Shown in pieces: positions 12,724 through 24,235 of a DNA stretch of 64,000 nucleotides. Position numbers and translations under genes: made by a program. The DNA is taken from the NCBI GenBank assembly GCA_021018815.1, contig JAITYX010000030.1, positions 77,001 through 141,000 of the forward strand, in the 5' to 3' direction. Each line of letters opens with the position of its first letter. The first letter of the stretch is position 1. A model generated the notes under the pieces. That model did no database searches and was not told the origin of the DNA. It saw only the letters and a program-made list of their open reading frames with translations. This DNA is from Talinum fruticosum. Its lineage: Eukaryota > Streptophyta > Magnoliopsida > Caryophyllales > Talinaceae.

Positions 12724-15689
12724 TCAAAGAACAGGACAACCCTTAGCTTTAACTCCTGGAGCCAAGGGGCATTTTGCTAGAGGGCAATAATCGTCTTGAG
12801 GCAAACCCACCATTCAACTCCAAAAGTACCCTCACCTTCGAATCAGAAGTAAAGTAACATCCCCATGAAGGAAATGCCTGCTTCTAGCCCAGCGGACAAT
12901 ATATAGTTGTACTTTTGCCCACCACGCCTTGTATGATCTATATACATGATAATTGAAGAACATTCCCACAGCCCCCACGTAAGGTAATTTATTGATCTAG
13001 CCGGTGGTATGCTCATTGTCGCTGCTAGAATGTTTGGTATATGGACACGCTTAAAAAATTTCTTGTTAGGGTACTTGCGGGACAGATACCATGCTGGAAT
13101 TGGAGCAAGTAACCCAATTACAAAGAACCAATTCAGTTCTGGATAATTCCCATGACTAGTAAACATTCTCATTGGACCTATAACTCCCCATATAATCGAG
13201 GCATTGTAGAAGACCCCATCATTTGGGCACGTCCAAGGACCCCCTTGGGAAGCATGCTTGGATCGCAGATGTTCTTGATATCAGAGAGTAACCACCATGT
13301 TGTGCCAAAGTAGACTAGAGATGCAACCGTCGTTCCAACTAGCTGATCATACAAATGTAAATATATTTTGTGAAACATGTGTGCAATCAACAACTAGATG
13401 AATGCATACTTCTTGCTAATTTTATATTCATTAATAGTCATGATCATTACCTGGGCGATGAACATGGATTTAGGTGGAATTTTCATGTAGTGTCCTAATT
13501 TGAAGTCTTGAAGGAGCCAAAGAGCTTGAGACATGCTAATATAACCATAGGTCTTGAAAGCAACGTTTGCCAATGGCCTTCCTGGGTAAAGATACCCAAT
13601 TATTAACTCCGTGATCACATTTAGACGAAGTTGCTAAACAGACCAAAAAAAAAAAGGCAGCAAATTAATTAGCTCATAGATCAAAGTTAAAAATTAAATT
13701 CAGGGTTCACAAAAATCAATTCAATCACAATATAAGAGTATGTAACCTGATTTGTTGTAGCAGTGATGATGCCAACAGGTAGGGTAAAAAGTGCAACAAT
13801 TACACAAGCCAATATTAGACCCCACCACGGAAGTTGAAGTTGTCCAGAGAAACCTTCGCAAGCGAGCATGGCCAACCCAAATGTAACAATTAATAGAACA
13901 TAAAACCACCATTGTGGAACTTGGTCATAATTTTTCTTCATTAATCTCGAATGTACATCGCCAGTATCATCAGTTGCCCTTGTTTGTCTCCACAATCGCC
14001 ATATTGATCAGCATGCATGCATGATTAATGTCACTAGCAAATATGTGCAATAAAATAGATAGGTTTAGTTCATATTTAGTTGATGTCTTCAAAATTGTAG
14101 TCGTTCCTGTTGTGAGTTAGATTAGAATTTTGCATGGTTTGGTGCCTTTCGAGGTAAAGTAGTTGATAACTAATAATAAATAAAACTTTCATTTTTAACT
14201 GGCTAAGCTTTACATGGCTTAGTTTGACAGTCAACTACGAGTTGCTTTTGCTATTTATAGTACAGTTGATAAGTAAGGCTTACTTTCCATGGAATAGACG
14301 AACATGTGAAATTGTAGCTGCTAGAGTAGCAAAGCTGAGCCCATAAGAAAACACAAAGAAAATGCTGACGTGGAGCTTGCTATAATCTTTGTAGGCACTG
14401 ACATCGAGGATGAACGTTTTGGGGTTCATGACGCGGGTCACATTGTAACGCTGCCCAAAAAATCAAACGTCTGGGAGGAAATAACGGGGAACCTTTTAGC
14501 TCGATATACATTGGTGTCGTAAGCAATGGGGGCAATCACATAGGCAAACAAAAAGAACCCGGCCATGATATTCATGATGGCAGTGCTAGGGGTAGATAAT
14601 GGACTCCCTAGGAAGTTGACCGCGGTATTCCAATCTAAGGTGATTGCGCCTATTCCTAGGCCATAGAGGCCTGATCCTATTTGTTGCATAATGATGGACT
14701 TCGTCCATATCCAACACAAGATTGAGAGGCAGACGGAAGGGAATAAATATTCTGGGATTACGTAATAGGCAAAGCTTGTGATGACCTCCATGAGAAAAAA
14801 TTGAAGCCTAGCAAATCCACCCTTTATTCTGCCATTCTTTTCATGTAAAGTCCTGCAACACAAGGTTTTAGTTAGCCTAATTCACTATGAAGTTTTAGAG
14901 GTTAGTTGGAAGTACTTGCTTCATTTTGATAAGAGAATTTTGACAACAATTCAATTCGAAATATCGATAAAAGAAACATGTTTGACAAGTTTCGTAAGGT
15001 AAAGGAAACAATAGTTAAGAAAACAAAACCTGAAGAGAGAGACTTGGACTAGATTTGCTGGCCACCACATGCAAGGAGAGTCGACAAGGTATTTCCTAAA
15101 TAGACCAGCCCATCCATACCCAAGCAGCTGAATGAAAATAGCATTCACATCAATGAAATAAAAATGTACATCAATAGCTCCGTATCTGTCGCTCGTAAAT
15201 CCCATGTGATATTGACCTTAAATACTACACACATACCTGTGTAGTTTCAGCCAGCGAAAAGCCAGCCAAAGCATTCATTTTTCTTTTGTAGAAAGCCCAA
15301 ACCATGGTTATAATATGAGCAGCATAAACACCTCCAGCACCACAACTAGCGAAAATGGTGATCAAAACATGTTCCTTCAAGTTGAAAGGCCCTGGGTTCA
15401 ACGAAAAAGACAAATTTGTCCAGGGTAAAATTATTGGTCTTTGTTGGTAGTATGGCAACCATTAGCGTTCCTAGCGGCATAACAGCTATTTGGACTGTGA
15501 CAGAAGAAACAGAAAGTGGGTTTTCGCGGAAGCCAAAGAAGTTGTTGATAAAGGCCAGAAGGAGGCACGAGGTTAGCCCGAGGACCCATGTCCGAAATGT
15601 TAGTGCAGGAATGGTAGGATCATCCGTGATAGGTACGGTTAACCTCACTTCTTCAATGGGGTTATCATTAACCTCACGTGGATTCCCTT
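12724..15689 (-). pseudogene. Oligopeptide transporter (OPT family), multiply frameshifted copy
   Basis: Multi-pass plasma-membrane proton-coupled peptide/metal-chelate transporter family. Exon blocks on minus: 15237-15689, 15030-15127, 14284-14852, 13747-about 14009, 13451-13633, 12724-13342. Readable family blocks include NPIEEVRLTVPITDDPT, SLNPGPFNLKEHVLITIF (the NPG motif), [45 protein letters not shown] and [11 protein letters not shown] (the KIPP motif); the C-terminal end reads to TGA at 12724. Breaks: +1 near 15405, -1 near 14450 (gattttttgggcag), -1 near 13248 (aagggggtcc), an in-frame TGA near 12857, and -1 near 12820 (tggtgggtttg). The acceptor expected before IWRLWRQTRA (about 14009) lacks AG. 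No first exon was found upstream of the acceptor at 15690. All this fits a pseudogene, though some indels could be assembly errors. Confidence 0.85.
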
Positions 15690-15875
15690 CTGTAAACATT
15701 CAAAATCCAGTTCATCGCATTAGTTGACAACAACAGTGTAGATCTCATTTGAGGAGGCATGATACATGCAACCTTTGACAAGCAAAGAGATTGTTTCTGA
15801 GGTGTTCTTCGTATTAATTGGACTGAATGTATTTTTACAAGCAAATGAAGTAACACTCTATCAGTTATATGATTA

Positions 15876-16305
15876 TACTCTCTCTATCCTCAAAAAGTTT
15901 ATCAAATTTTTTATGTTTGCAAGTCCTATAAAACTTGTCAATGAGCATAACATACTTATTATTTTATTATTATTATCTTCAAATTATATACCTTTTTATT
16001 TCAAGCAATAACATCAAACTTTTTATTTAGAAGTATGGAATATCCATTTATTGTTATTTGTGAAATGCAAGGAAGATAACTTCCAAACATATATAGCTTT
16101 TTATTTCAGCCAATATCATCAATTTAAAATATGGAGTAATCATTTATTGTTACCCGGAAAATGCAAGAAAGACAACAATAATTTCAAAACTTTTTTATTT
16201 TTTATTATTTTTATTCTTTGTCATAGTTACGAGATAAGTAATTAAATATTTCCTTATTTTTGTATTCTCTCAAGATTTGACAATTTTACTAGATCGAAGG
16301 AAGTA
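15876..16305. mobile_element. Stowaway-like MITE
   Basis: The left end tactctctctatcctcaaaa and the right end gatcgaaggaagta (reverse complement tacttccttcgatc) are imperfect terminal inverted repeats of the TACTCCCTC type used by Tc1/mariner-derived Stowaway MITEs. They are flanked by TA. The 430-bp interior is AT-rich and non-coding. The right tip was later used as the target of the LINE that follows. Confidence 0.6.
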
Positions 16306-16315
16306 TATGTTGGAG
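16299..16315. repeat. TSD, left copy, of LINE-A
   Basis: ggaagtatatgttggag matches ggaagtatatgttgaag at 20798-20814 in 16 of 17 positions. The right copy directly follows an A-tract, as expected for a target-site duplication made by LINE integration. Confidence 0.75.
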
Positions 16316-16384
16316 GTGTTACTTTGTAAACCAAGTAACTCAAAAGAAAGAAGAACTATAGAATGAGAGAGAAAGAGAGAGTGA

Positions 16385-17520
16385 GGGAGGGAAGCGAGTT
16401 GGCGAGGGCGTAGGCAAGGATTCTCGGTGTTTGTTGACAATCTACCACAAAACATAGATCGATTTGGCCTAAGAGGGGTATTTAGGAAGCAGGCACAATC
16501 CAAGACACCTACATCCTAGCAAGAAGAGGGAAGAAGTTCAGCGAGAGGTTTGGATTTGTAAGGTTACGGAATGAGGAAGATGCTTGGAAGAGTATAAATT
16601 TGCTTAATAATTTGAGAGTTAGAGGAAGCCGGATAAGAGTTTGCATGGCGTTTATTAATAGAGGATCTGCAATTTCAAGACAAGGAAATCGAGATTATAG
16701 TGAGAGAAGAAGGCAAGCAAGGCAAGTGTGGAGGAAAAGGGTGAAAGAACAAGAGAAGAACCTTATAGCTACCGAACAAGTTCGGGAACAACTTCAGTCA
16801 TTACAAGGAGAAATTAACTCCGAGTTTGTAGAGTGGTTGGAAAGAAGTCTTGTGTGCATTTCGGATGAACCTCGAGACCTTGGCTCCTTAGATTCAGTAT
16901 TGATAAGAGAATACGGAAGGTACACAAAATTTGCTCTCTAAGCAAATTTAAATTTATATTGACATTTCCTACAGGTGAGCGAGATGGAAGAAGCACTGAA
17001 CAACAAGGAAGAACTGCACCAATGGTTCTTTGAAGGGGAGAGATAGAGCAACTTTGAGTACTTGTCAAACAAGAAGAGTCCGGATTGAAGTTTTGGGGTA
17101 CCTCCTCAAGCTTGGAAATTGGAAAATTTTAAATTGATTGCGGAAATTTGGGGCAGACATGGTTTGTTTAGGACAATGCATTGATAATACTGAGAATCGT
17201 TTGAGTCAATGAAAATTCTTATAGATACGGACATATTAAAGTCAATTGAGGGGGACTTATTCTTGTCCATTAGTGAACTTGGTTATAGAATTATAATCAA
17301 GGAAGTAGGCTCATCTATCCAAATTATACAAAGCAAAAACACTACATCTCAACCTCCTTCCATGGAAGCCACGGACTCAAACCGTAGTATTGAGGAAGAA
17401 GGCGAGAACCCGGAGTATGAAGCGACCCCAGTGTTTGTTGTGGCTGATGAAGTGACTCTAGTGTATGATGTGGCAGACTTACAAAGGAACACGAGTGCCG
17501 GACGTGCAACTCAAAAGTAG
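16385..17520 (+). pseudogene. LINE ORF1 relic: RRM followed by DUF4283-like region
   Basis: ORF1 protein of plant L1-type elements binds the element RNA. After a frameshift near 16500, two RRM halves read as FSVFVDNLPQNIDRFGLRGV (RNP2-like, from 16421) and RFGFVRLRNEEDAWKSIN (RNP1-like, about 16548-16601), continuing through a basic segment (SERRRQARQVWRKRVKEQEK). The DUF4283-like region follows, in shifting frames: EFVEWLERSLVCISDEP, a segment around EALNNKEELHQWFFEG, FGVPPQAWKLENFKLIAEIW, then ILIDTDILKSIEGDLF. At least three frame changes and several stops make it non-functional. Confidence 0.72.
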
Positions 17521-18139
17521 GAGAGAAATTAAGCTGTGATACCTTGAGCAATGCAAGTAGGAAATGAAGAGTTAGGGAACAACCAAGATGATACCATTAA
17601 CCGTGGTTCTAGCACCAAGACTTCGAGATACCAAAACCAAGACAGTCTCGTTCAGCCAAAATGGGTACTCGGAGGAAATTTTCAAAATCAACTACATTTT
17701 ATCCAGCCTTGGGAATGAGAAAGGATAGGCACAACTCAAGGAGCAGACCTCGGAACCAACGGCTGAACCAAACTCGCCCGAGGCTTTTCAAGGACAGAAT
17801 TAAAGCACCAAGAATTTAACCCTATAGGTGAAAGGGCTAAAGTAGAGCTACCAAATTCCCAAGTGGAAAGTGTAGACTTAGCCCAACCACCTGGCTTTGA
17901 GCTACCAATCCGAGGTTGACCTTGATACTCATGACAAGTTGGAGAGGAGTAAGGAGATCAAAAAGTCAAAGAAAAAGAATCTTACCTATAGTAGGAAGAT
18001 CCTCGCAGAAGAAGAAGAAGTGTACATAGTCAGCTAAGTGCCGGCTCTTCGACGATATTCAAATCCAGTGAGAAAATCCATGAACATTGGAAAACTTGTA
18101 GGATTAGCGGTAGTGGGCGGTGAAAGTGCCGAAGGTTTG

Positions 18140-19600
18140 CTCTAGGAGAGACTAAGTCACCCTAGAGGGGGTGAATAGGGTGGTGGAAGATTTTTGAAAA
18201 TCAAACTCCTTTGAGCGGGAGACAGGACATAAACAGATTCCGAGTCTAAAATTAGGTTAGAAAAGTATGAACTAAGAATTGCAGTGAGGAGTAAAGAAGT
18301 AGATAAAGTTGAAGCTTTCAAATTGTCCGAGTCTAGAATGTACTCGAAAGTGCAAACACGTGAAAATACGTGGAAACCCTCCTGGGGCAGAAAACCACGG
18401 ACCGTGCTAATCCAAGCACGAAGTCAAATCCACTATTTTGAGTCCACAAAATATAGTAGATCGACCGAACCCGAGTTGCTCCCTTAAACAACTCCTTACA
18501 AGTTTTCCTAAACTCAGAAATTTCCGTATCCGATCTAGTACTTCCTAGCTGAGATAAACCTTACGATTAGGGACAAGCGAGCTAAGTTAACCCTTACAGC
18601 TCGGTCAAGGGACCTTACTTAGAGAGTAAGAAAAGTGTTTGTAACTAAGTACAAGACCTTACAACTCAAAATATACTTGAACTACGAGTGGGAGTTGTAA
18701 GTAGAAGATTGAGAAAGAATACAATGACTTTGCTCAAGTACGTGTATTAACAATAGGTTCGGCTATCTTCAAGTCTTGAGAGTTGGCTTCTATTTATAGA
18801 TGACCAGGCAACATAGCCGTTATCTCCATCTTCGACTGAAAGTCCCTTGATGACCGTTGTTAAGGACTTTCGAGTTACCCGAAAGTATCCGCTGATATAT
18901 GAACGTTGAGCAACGGTTCTTGATCTGTTTTGGAAGTTCCAAAACCACTAGTGATGTCTCAAAAGATAAGGTGGAAACCACCGTTTAGCTTAGCGTTTCA
19001 GTTTCCCAGTTTTGGAAACAGACAGTCCTGACGCACTCCTTTGGGACTTGGTTAGAGGTGGAAAAAGCCTTGTCTGCTGGTGATTTGACGTTTTGAAGCC
19101 AGGTTACTTTTGTGATTCAAAAGCGTAGCCTAGTTTGAATAACCTACAAAAGTAAATCAAATTGGTTCTCAAAGTATGAAATACTTTGGTCCAAGATTAG
19201 ACACGAGATAATAATATAATTAAGAAAATTAAGTGAATAATTATCCGAGTCGGAAAAGAAATGGAATTTTACGAGTCTAGTATCCATGAAACTCAAAATT
19301 CCATCCGAGTTAGTCTATGCAAGAATCAAGTTATATAAGAAACATTATAGTGAAATAAACTTGATATAGACTAAGTGTGGTCCAGATAAAAGCGCGGACT
19401 TTAATATGCGAAATACTAGTTATTTGAACGTGTGATAATTCTAAGTGATGAGAGACTCGGAGCCGAGTGTGACAGATATTGGTGTAAGTCCGTTTCGAGT
19501 CGCTCGAGACAAGCAAGAATACATGAATTAAATGCTATATAACTTAGAGAGAAATATTGTATTACTCGGAAAAGTTTCTAAGGTACGAGAGAATGCCTTG
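18140..19600. repeat. Possible LTR-derived or other insertion inside LINE-A
   Basis: The motif caccctagagggggtgaata near 18160 is one I associate with high-copy retroelement sequences in many plants. The following 1.4 kb is non-coding and unlike the LINE around it. I could not find matching ends or a TSD, so boundaries and class are guesses. Confidence 0.28.
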
Positions 19601-20161
19601 GAATCAAAACTCTAAAATTGAGAAATCGTTGTACTGATCCCTTTGATAGAACTCGAAATGTGCGGAGTAAAGTTCGAGTCTTCAAGTGCAGCTGAAAATA
19701 GGATCAAGACTACACTGAAGAAAAATAAAAACTCCTTTCCCAAAGGAGTAACCGATAAAAATCGAAGAATCCTACAAGTACCCAATCTTGTTTTAGATGA
19801 AGATTGCAACCTGGAGTGCACAAGTGGATTGCAAAGGAGTTGATCCAGATTGGCAACCTCGTGGGTTTAAAAATTATATATAATGAAGAGGTCTGGTATG
19901 AGAAGAATCACGAGGTCTTTAAAGAAGACCAAGTCGGCAATAGCAAATACAATCAAAGTTCAACCACAAGGAGCGGATAAAGCGGGAAGATCCGAGGCCA
20001 AGGACAAGATGGCGGGTCTCTCGGTGTTGTGACAGAGTTCACCATTTTCATGAGATTTTAGGAGAAGAAAGAAGAGACGAACGTTTTGTGCGAGTCTTGA
20101 TCGTACATAAGAAGGGTGGGTCATTTGATCTGGACCCCGAGTAACGAAACGAGGGAGAAGA

Positions 20162-20287
20162 CACTTCCACAAGTCAATGCGAGGGACAGAGAGTTTATTT
20201 TCATGGAGGGAGTGAGGGAGGGAAAGTCACTTCCACAAGTGCCGCATTGATGTCAATATGAGGGACAGAAAGTTTATTTTCATAGAA
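20162..20287. repeat. Local duplication, about 47-60 bp unit
   Basis: cacttccacaagt ... gagggacagagagtttattt ... tcatgga at 20162-20207 recurs at 20228-20286 with an extra gccgcattgatg insertion. It lies near the 3' end of LINE-A. Confidence 0.65.
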
Positions 20288-20814
20288 GTCTCTTCTAGCT
20301 TTTGTGGAAATCAAAATTTTGATGGGTAACTTTGAAGATGGTGGGAAGTTCTTCAATGGAAAGGATGTGAAAGTGCCAAAATTTTAACCTCCTGGAAGTA
20401 TAAGATGGCATCGGTGGAACAAACTCAATACTTGTAATTTGGGGAGAGTTTTTTATGGGAGACAAAACCGATTTTCATATTCTTTTTAGGTAAAGAGACT
20501 TCTATGGAGGAAATTGAGGAGAGAGATTGGAGGGAGGAAAAATTATTGCCGGAAACGAGACTAATGGCCGCTGAGTATGGTTGGAGGAGAGGATAATTGT
20601 TTTTTATTTAGGTAGAGGAGAGGAAAAATCGATGCCGATAATAAGAATAATGGTCGAGAAAAATTTGATGCCTGGTTTTTGTTCTTGGATGTTTTTCTTT
20701 GTTGTCCATATTTCTCTACCTTAGGGTAAGAGGAATTCTTGTTGTATTTGGCTTTTTAGCCTTTGTCCCTAGTGGACTAATATTAATCGGAAAAAAAGGA
20801 AGTATATGTTGAAG

Positions 20815-21661
20815 GGTATTGGTTGTGTTATTGAAAATGACATCATTAATGATCCGAATTAAAAGAGGGATATAAGAGTTTCTTCTGCTCACAATTGTTA
20901 GATTCTTGTCAAATTTTATGTCATTATTGTTGAAGTAAGTAGGTGTGTGATCATTGAAGCTCATAAACTGGAAATAAAGGCTAGGAAAAGGAGGATTTCT
21001 ATGTATTGATTCCGTCGTATTTGTCAAAAAAATCTCCTCCTATCTATCTAATATACATCCACCTCAATATAAGTTTTTTGATAGCTTAATTTTATCACAT
21101 ATATCAAACTTATTTGTGTTATATCTTGGCCTAAATAGTACTCCACTCATCAAATTACAAAACGATAAAAGCAAGTTTTAAATTGTCTCGATGCACGGGT
21201 ATAATTTGGTTATATGCACTTTAACAAAAAAACACATATCATTAACACAAAGAAACACAAGTATAATAGAATTGGAGGGACAATTAACCACAAGGTTAAT
21301 AGTACCAATGGGTATATGGAAAGATGAGTCGAGGCTTTTCTTTTACTTTGGAGTGAGGTACTCCATCCTTTCTCTACCTTAATCCTGTTTTTGCCTTCTC
21401 TCTCTCTCTCTCTCTCGTAATATTTTGTCGATAATTAACTAAAGGACTTTTGGACCCAAAAATCGGTTGAATGTTGAATCATAGAACCATGGCAAATTCG
21501 CATGATTCCAAACCAATGTAAACATGTATAACTCGCCCATAGCTCCCCTATTTTTGGCTTTTGGAGCGAATCTCAAGCCAAAACTAAAACCCTCTCTCTC
21601 TCTCTCTCTCTCTCTCTAAAGTTTGGTGCACTTCGACAAGAAACTCAATTTTTATACTCCG
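20815..21661. other. Spacer between two tail-to-tail LINEs
   Basis: The spacer holds two (TC)n tracts, about 21391-21416 and 21594-21617. I recognise no gene. The LINEs on either side point toward it (LINE-A plus, LINE-B minus). Confidence 0.5.
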
Positions 21662-21678
21662 TTAGTAAATACCAAAGT
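21662..21678. repeat. TSD, left copy, of LINE-B
   Basis: ttagtaaataccaaagt is perfectly repeated at 26821-26837. The left copy is immediately followed by a run of nine T, the poly(A) tail of a minus-strand LINE. Confidence 0.9.
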
Positions 21679-21748
21679 TTTTTTTTTGAGTGGGTAAATA
21701 AAAATAATGCAGCGAGACGTTAAGTAGCTCTTCTCACAAGGGTTCTAC

Positions 21749-22225
21749 CTAGGGTGTCATCTCGCCAAAATTGACGAAAGGGAATGGGATGGACAACGAG
21801 TCCCACGAGGATGGCACCGAAACCTTGTGCCCATGATGTGCTAACCAGTCTGCAGTACAATTAGCTTCTCTAAACACATGATTAAGAGAATAACTCCTAA
21901 AATAGGACAATGATCGAAGGATGTCCTTGATGATGAAATCAATCTGCCATGGTGGTTTGATATTTCCTTGTACGACTTCAATAATGACCTTGTTATCTCC
22001 CTCAACTTGAATATCACTAATGTTTGCTTTGATTGCCTCTTGGAGACCATATCCGAGTGCACTAGATTCAAGCAATCGGGATAGATGTGAAACCAAGTTG
22101 GGCCGCTCCTGCCTTGATTAGTTGACCTTGGTCATCCCGTAGTATGAAACCCATTGATGCACTTTCGTTTACGAAAGAACCATCAAAATTAAGTTTGAAC
22201 CATCCAACCGGGGTTTATTCCACTT
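21749..22225 (-). pseudogene. LINE-B ORF2 C-terminus: RNase H (RVT_3) domain
   Basis: RNase H domain of plant LINEs, removing RNA during reverse transcription. From about 22219 on minus it reads WFKLNFDGSFVNESASMG (first catalytic Asp in DGSF), then ILRDDQGQLIKAGAAQLG. After a frameshift the 115-codon stretch from 22096 continues: the second acidic residue in LLESSALGYGLQEA, the third in VEGDNKVIIEVVQG, and the closing block HVFREANCTADWLAHHG. One frameshift breaks it. Confidence 0.8.
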
Positions 22226-22339
22226 AACCAAATAAATTTTCTTTGGTTTGTTGGCGGTTGTCATGATATTGTAGTCCGATGCTCGAGCATAGGAAGTTTG
22301 TTCCAAAAAAGTCTTTATCCCTCTATTGTGCTTGGGCCG

Positions 22340-22658
22340 TATACCCCGAAATAATAGTTTCGGAATCTGTACTCTTATCCTTAACGGAAAGTGAACAGCC
22401 CGCCCGTCTGTTGCGAGTAAATGAACATCAATGTTATTTGTATCCCACGAACCCAAATTCCCGTGCATGGTTAACTGGCGTAACAAGTTCAAAATTCTCA
22501 AAGCCCAGTGATTTAGCGATGTTGTGAGCATTAACATCATAAACCATGGTTTCGATAAGGAACATTATGCCCGGGTTATGCAGACTTTTCACGTATTTGA
22601 CTTCATAGATAATATTATCCCTTTTTGACCCTTGAATATTCCAACTAATAATATTCAT
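22340..22658 (-). pseudogene. LINE-B ORF2 N-terminus: endonuclease fragment
   Basis: Starts MNIISWNIQGSKRDNIIY at 22658, the usual opening of the apurinic-type endonuclease of plant LINEs, with IMFLIETMVYD carrying the conserved E-T pair. A one-base frameshift near 22462 moves to NNIDVHLLATDGRAVHF. Around 22340-22370 the reading switches to the segment that normally precedes RNase H (GIKTFLEQTSYARASDY), marking the internal deletion. Confidence 0.75.
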
Positions 22659-23112
22659 AGAAAATGATAATAATAACTACGGGCATGGGGGTGTCCCTCT
22701 TTTCAATATCTAAACCTTTAACTCCATGCTTAGCAGGGAGTTTCATGTGCTTCCTTCTCACAGTGGGGTAATACACACATCTTTTCAGCAGAGGACAATG
22801 AAGTGAAAAACTCAAACTTAACCTCTTCTCTGAATCAGTATATTGTCCTGATTCGTTTGACTTGCTAAGCAAGATTCGGACCCTCATTGGGGTATTCAAA
22901 ACAAAAGAAAATTGACTACTTAACATTGAAATACATGTGCTTGACAAAACCAAATACAACACCTTAAACTCATAAGCTGATGAACATCGATTAACTAGAG
23001 AAAACAAAGATACACTCCAACCAAGGGGGCCTTCTTCATTTAATTTCCGCTTCACCTGAAGGGTTGTAATATGAAAGGTGTATCTGCAATTGATAGAAAA
23101 TGGTGAGATACT

Positions 23113-23982
23113 CTATGAAAATGTCGAGAAGGCCTGCCTATCCTTTGCCAGGTAGACATCCACAACATAAGTGGCATTAAGAAGCCCGTCAAGGCAAAAG
23201 CTTGGGAAATTAGAGCTGGCATCAAAGAAGTAGATAATGCAAAGGGTGCACAATAATCTACCAAAGCATAAATGAATTAGATAATAAAACTGAACATAGG
23301 CCAAGATTAGCTGTAGATCTACGTCAAGACAGTTCTTTTTAAGAGAGTAAGTAGTCTCAGAAATCCAGTCATTTTCATCATCGACAAGGATGGCACTAGA
23401 CAGCATAGTTCCTATTGGCTTCCAACCCATAATGGGGGTAACACAGCAGGAATAAACCAACCTAATTGAGGTCAATAAACAATTTCTCATAACCCAGCCA
23501 TCATAATTGGTTAGGTAAAAACATCCTTTACAGTCATCCTCGTAGGGGCATATGGCATTGCAATTCAGAAACAAATCTTCCTCACGGCAAACCTCAATCA
23601 TGTATGGGACCATAAATCTGAACTTACGATAATGACTAACAATATTCAACACCCTTCCATATGAAAAGAGTAGACACTGGCTTACAGGGAGCAAAACGAC
23701 AGTAAACTGTAAATAGTCACAGCCAAGGAAGAACCAAGAACATAGAAAAATAAACAAAAGCACAATATTGTTATTAAATATAATATAAGCATCAATCTTG
23801 TACAACCTAGGGTTCCACTCCATAGCATCCCAAACTGAACCAAGTCCTCTAAAACGAAAGGCTTTAACAAGAGCCGACCAAAACACCCCCGATTTGTCAG
23901 GTATACTACGAAGAATGGCATAGATCGGTAGGAAATACCATTCCGACTGGAAGAAGTAATACAAGAGGACCAGGAATTGCAA
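23113..23982 (-). CDS. Unrecognised 289-codon ORF in the LINE-B inter-ORF linker
   Basis: This is the longest ATG-to-stop ORF in the window, in the element's orientation between ORF1 and the endonuclease. The predicted protein is hydrophobic and Cys-rich, with possible membrane segments around residues 75-95 (IIFNNNIVLLFIFLCSWFFL) and a Cys cluster near residues 132-155. I recognise no domain. Codon-like order may be fortuitous in T-rich sequence, and no partner ORF is visible in LINE-A. It may be a captured gene piece, an accessory ORF or chance. Confidence 0.3.
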   Translation of the reverse strand: MQFLVLLYYFFQSEWYFLPIYAILRSIPDKSGVFWSALVKAFRFRGLGSVWDAMEWNPRLYKIDAYIIFNNNIVLLFIFLCSWFFLGCDYLQFTVVLLPVSQCLLFSYGRVLNIVSHYRKFRFMVPYMIEVCREEDLFLNCNAICPYEDDCKGCFYLTNYDGWVMRNCLLTSIRLVYSCCVTPIMGWKPIGTMLSSAILVDDENDWISETTYSLKKNCLDVDLQLILAYVQFYYLIHLCFGRLLCTLCIIYFFDASSNFPSFCLDGLLNATYVVDVYLAKDRQAFSTFS

Positions 23983-24235
23983 AAGAAAGAAAAAGAAATC
24001 TCTAACCCACCGACCTTTCCAGCCCTAATAATCAACAGAACATCCCAAAAACCCGAGCGAAATGATTATAACAATCGGATCAAAATACCAACAAACCAGA
24101 ACAAAAGTGGGGCAGGGCAAAAACCAATATAACCAATCAGCCTTAGACATCTCAACACACCGAATTGGAGTAAGAACCAACACCATGATAAAGATTATGT
24201 AGTAGGGTAGGAGGAGAACTCCTCTCCATCATCAC

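Larger units (their letters stand above)
16316..20797 (+). mobile_element. LINE-A, degenerate, plus orientation
   Basis: The element is bounded by the 17-bp TSD and ends in a typical plant LINE 3' end (ggctttttagcctttgtccc ... aaaaaaa). The 5' part encodes an RRM+DUF4283 ORF1 relic. I see no endonuclease or reverse transcriptase. Between about 18140 and 20160 the sequence does not look like LINE coding DNA and may be a further insertion. At 4.48 kb it is shorter than an intact plant L1, so much of ORF2 is missing or unrecognisable. Confidence 0.7.

Noticed and set aside
23682..24035. 117-codon ORF overlapping the 289-codon linker ORF
   Set aside because: Overlapping frame in the same T-rich LINE linker, no domain, and the larger ORF is the better candidate.
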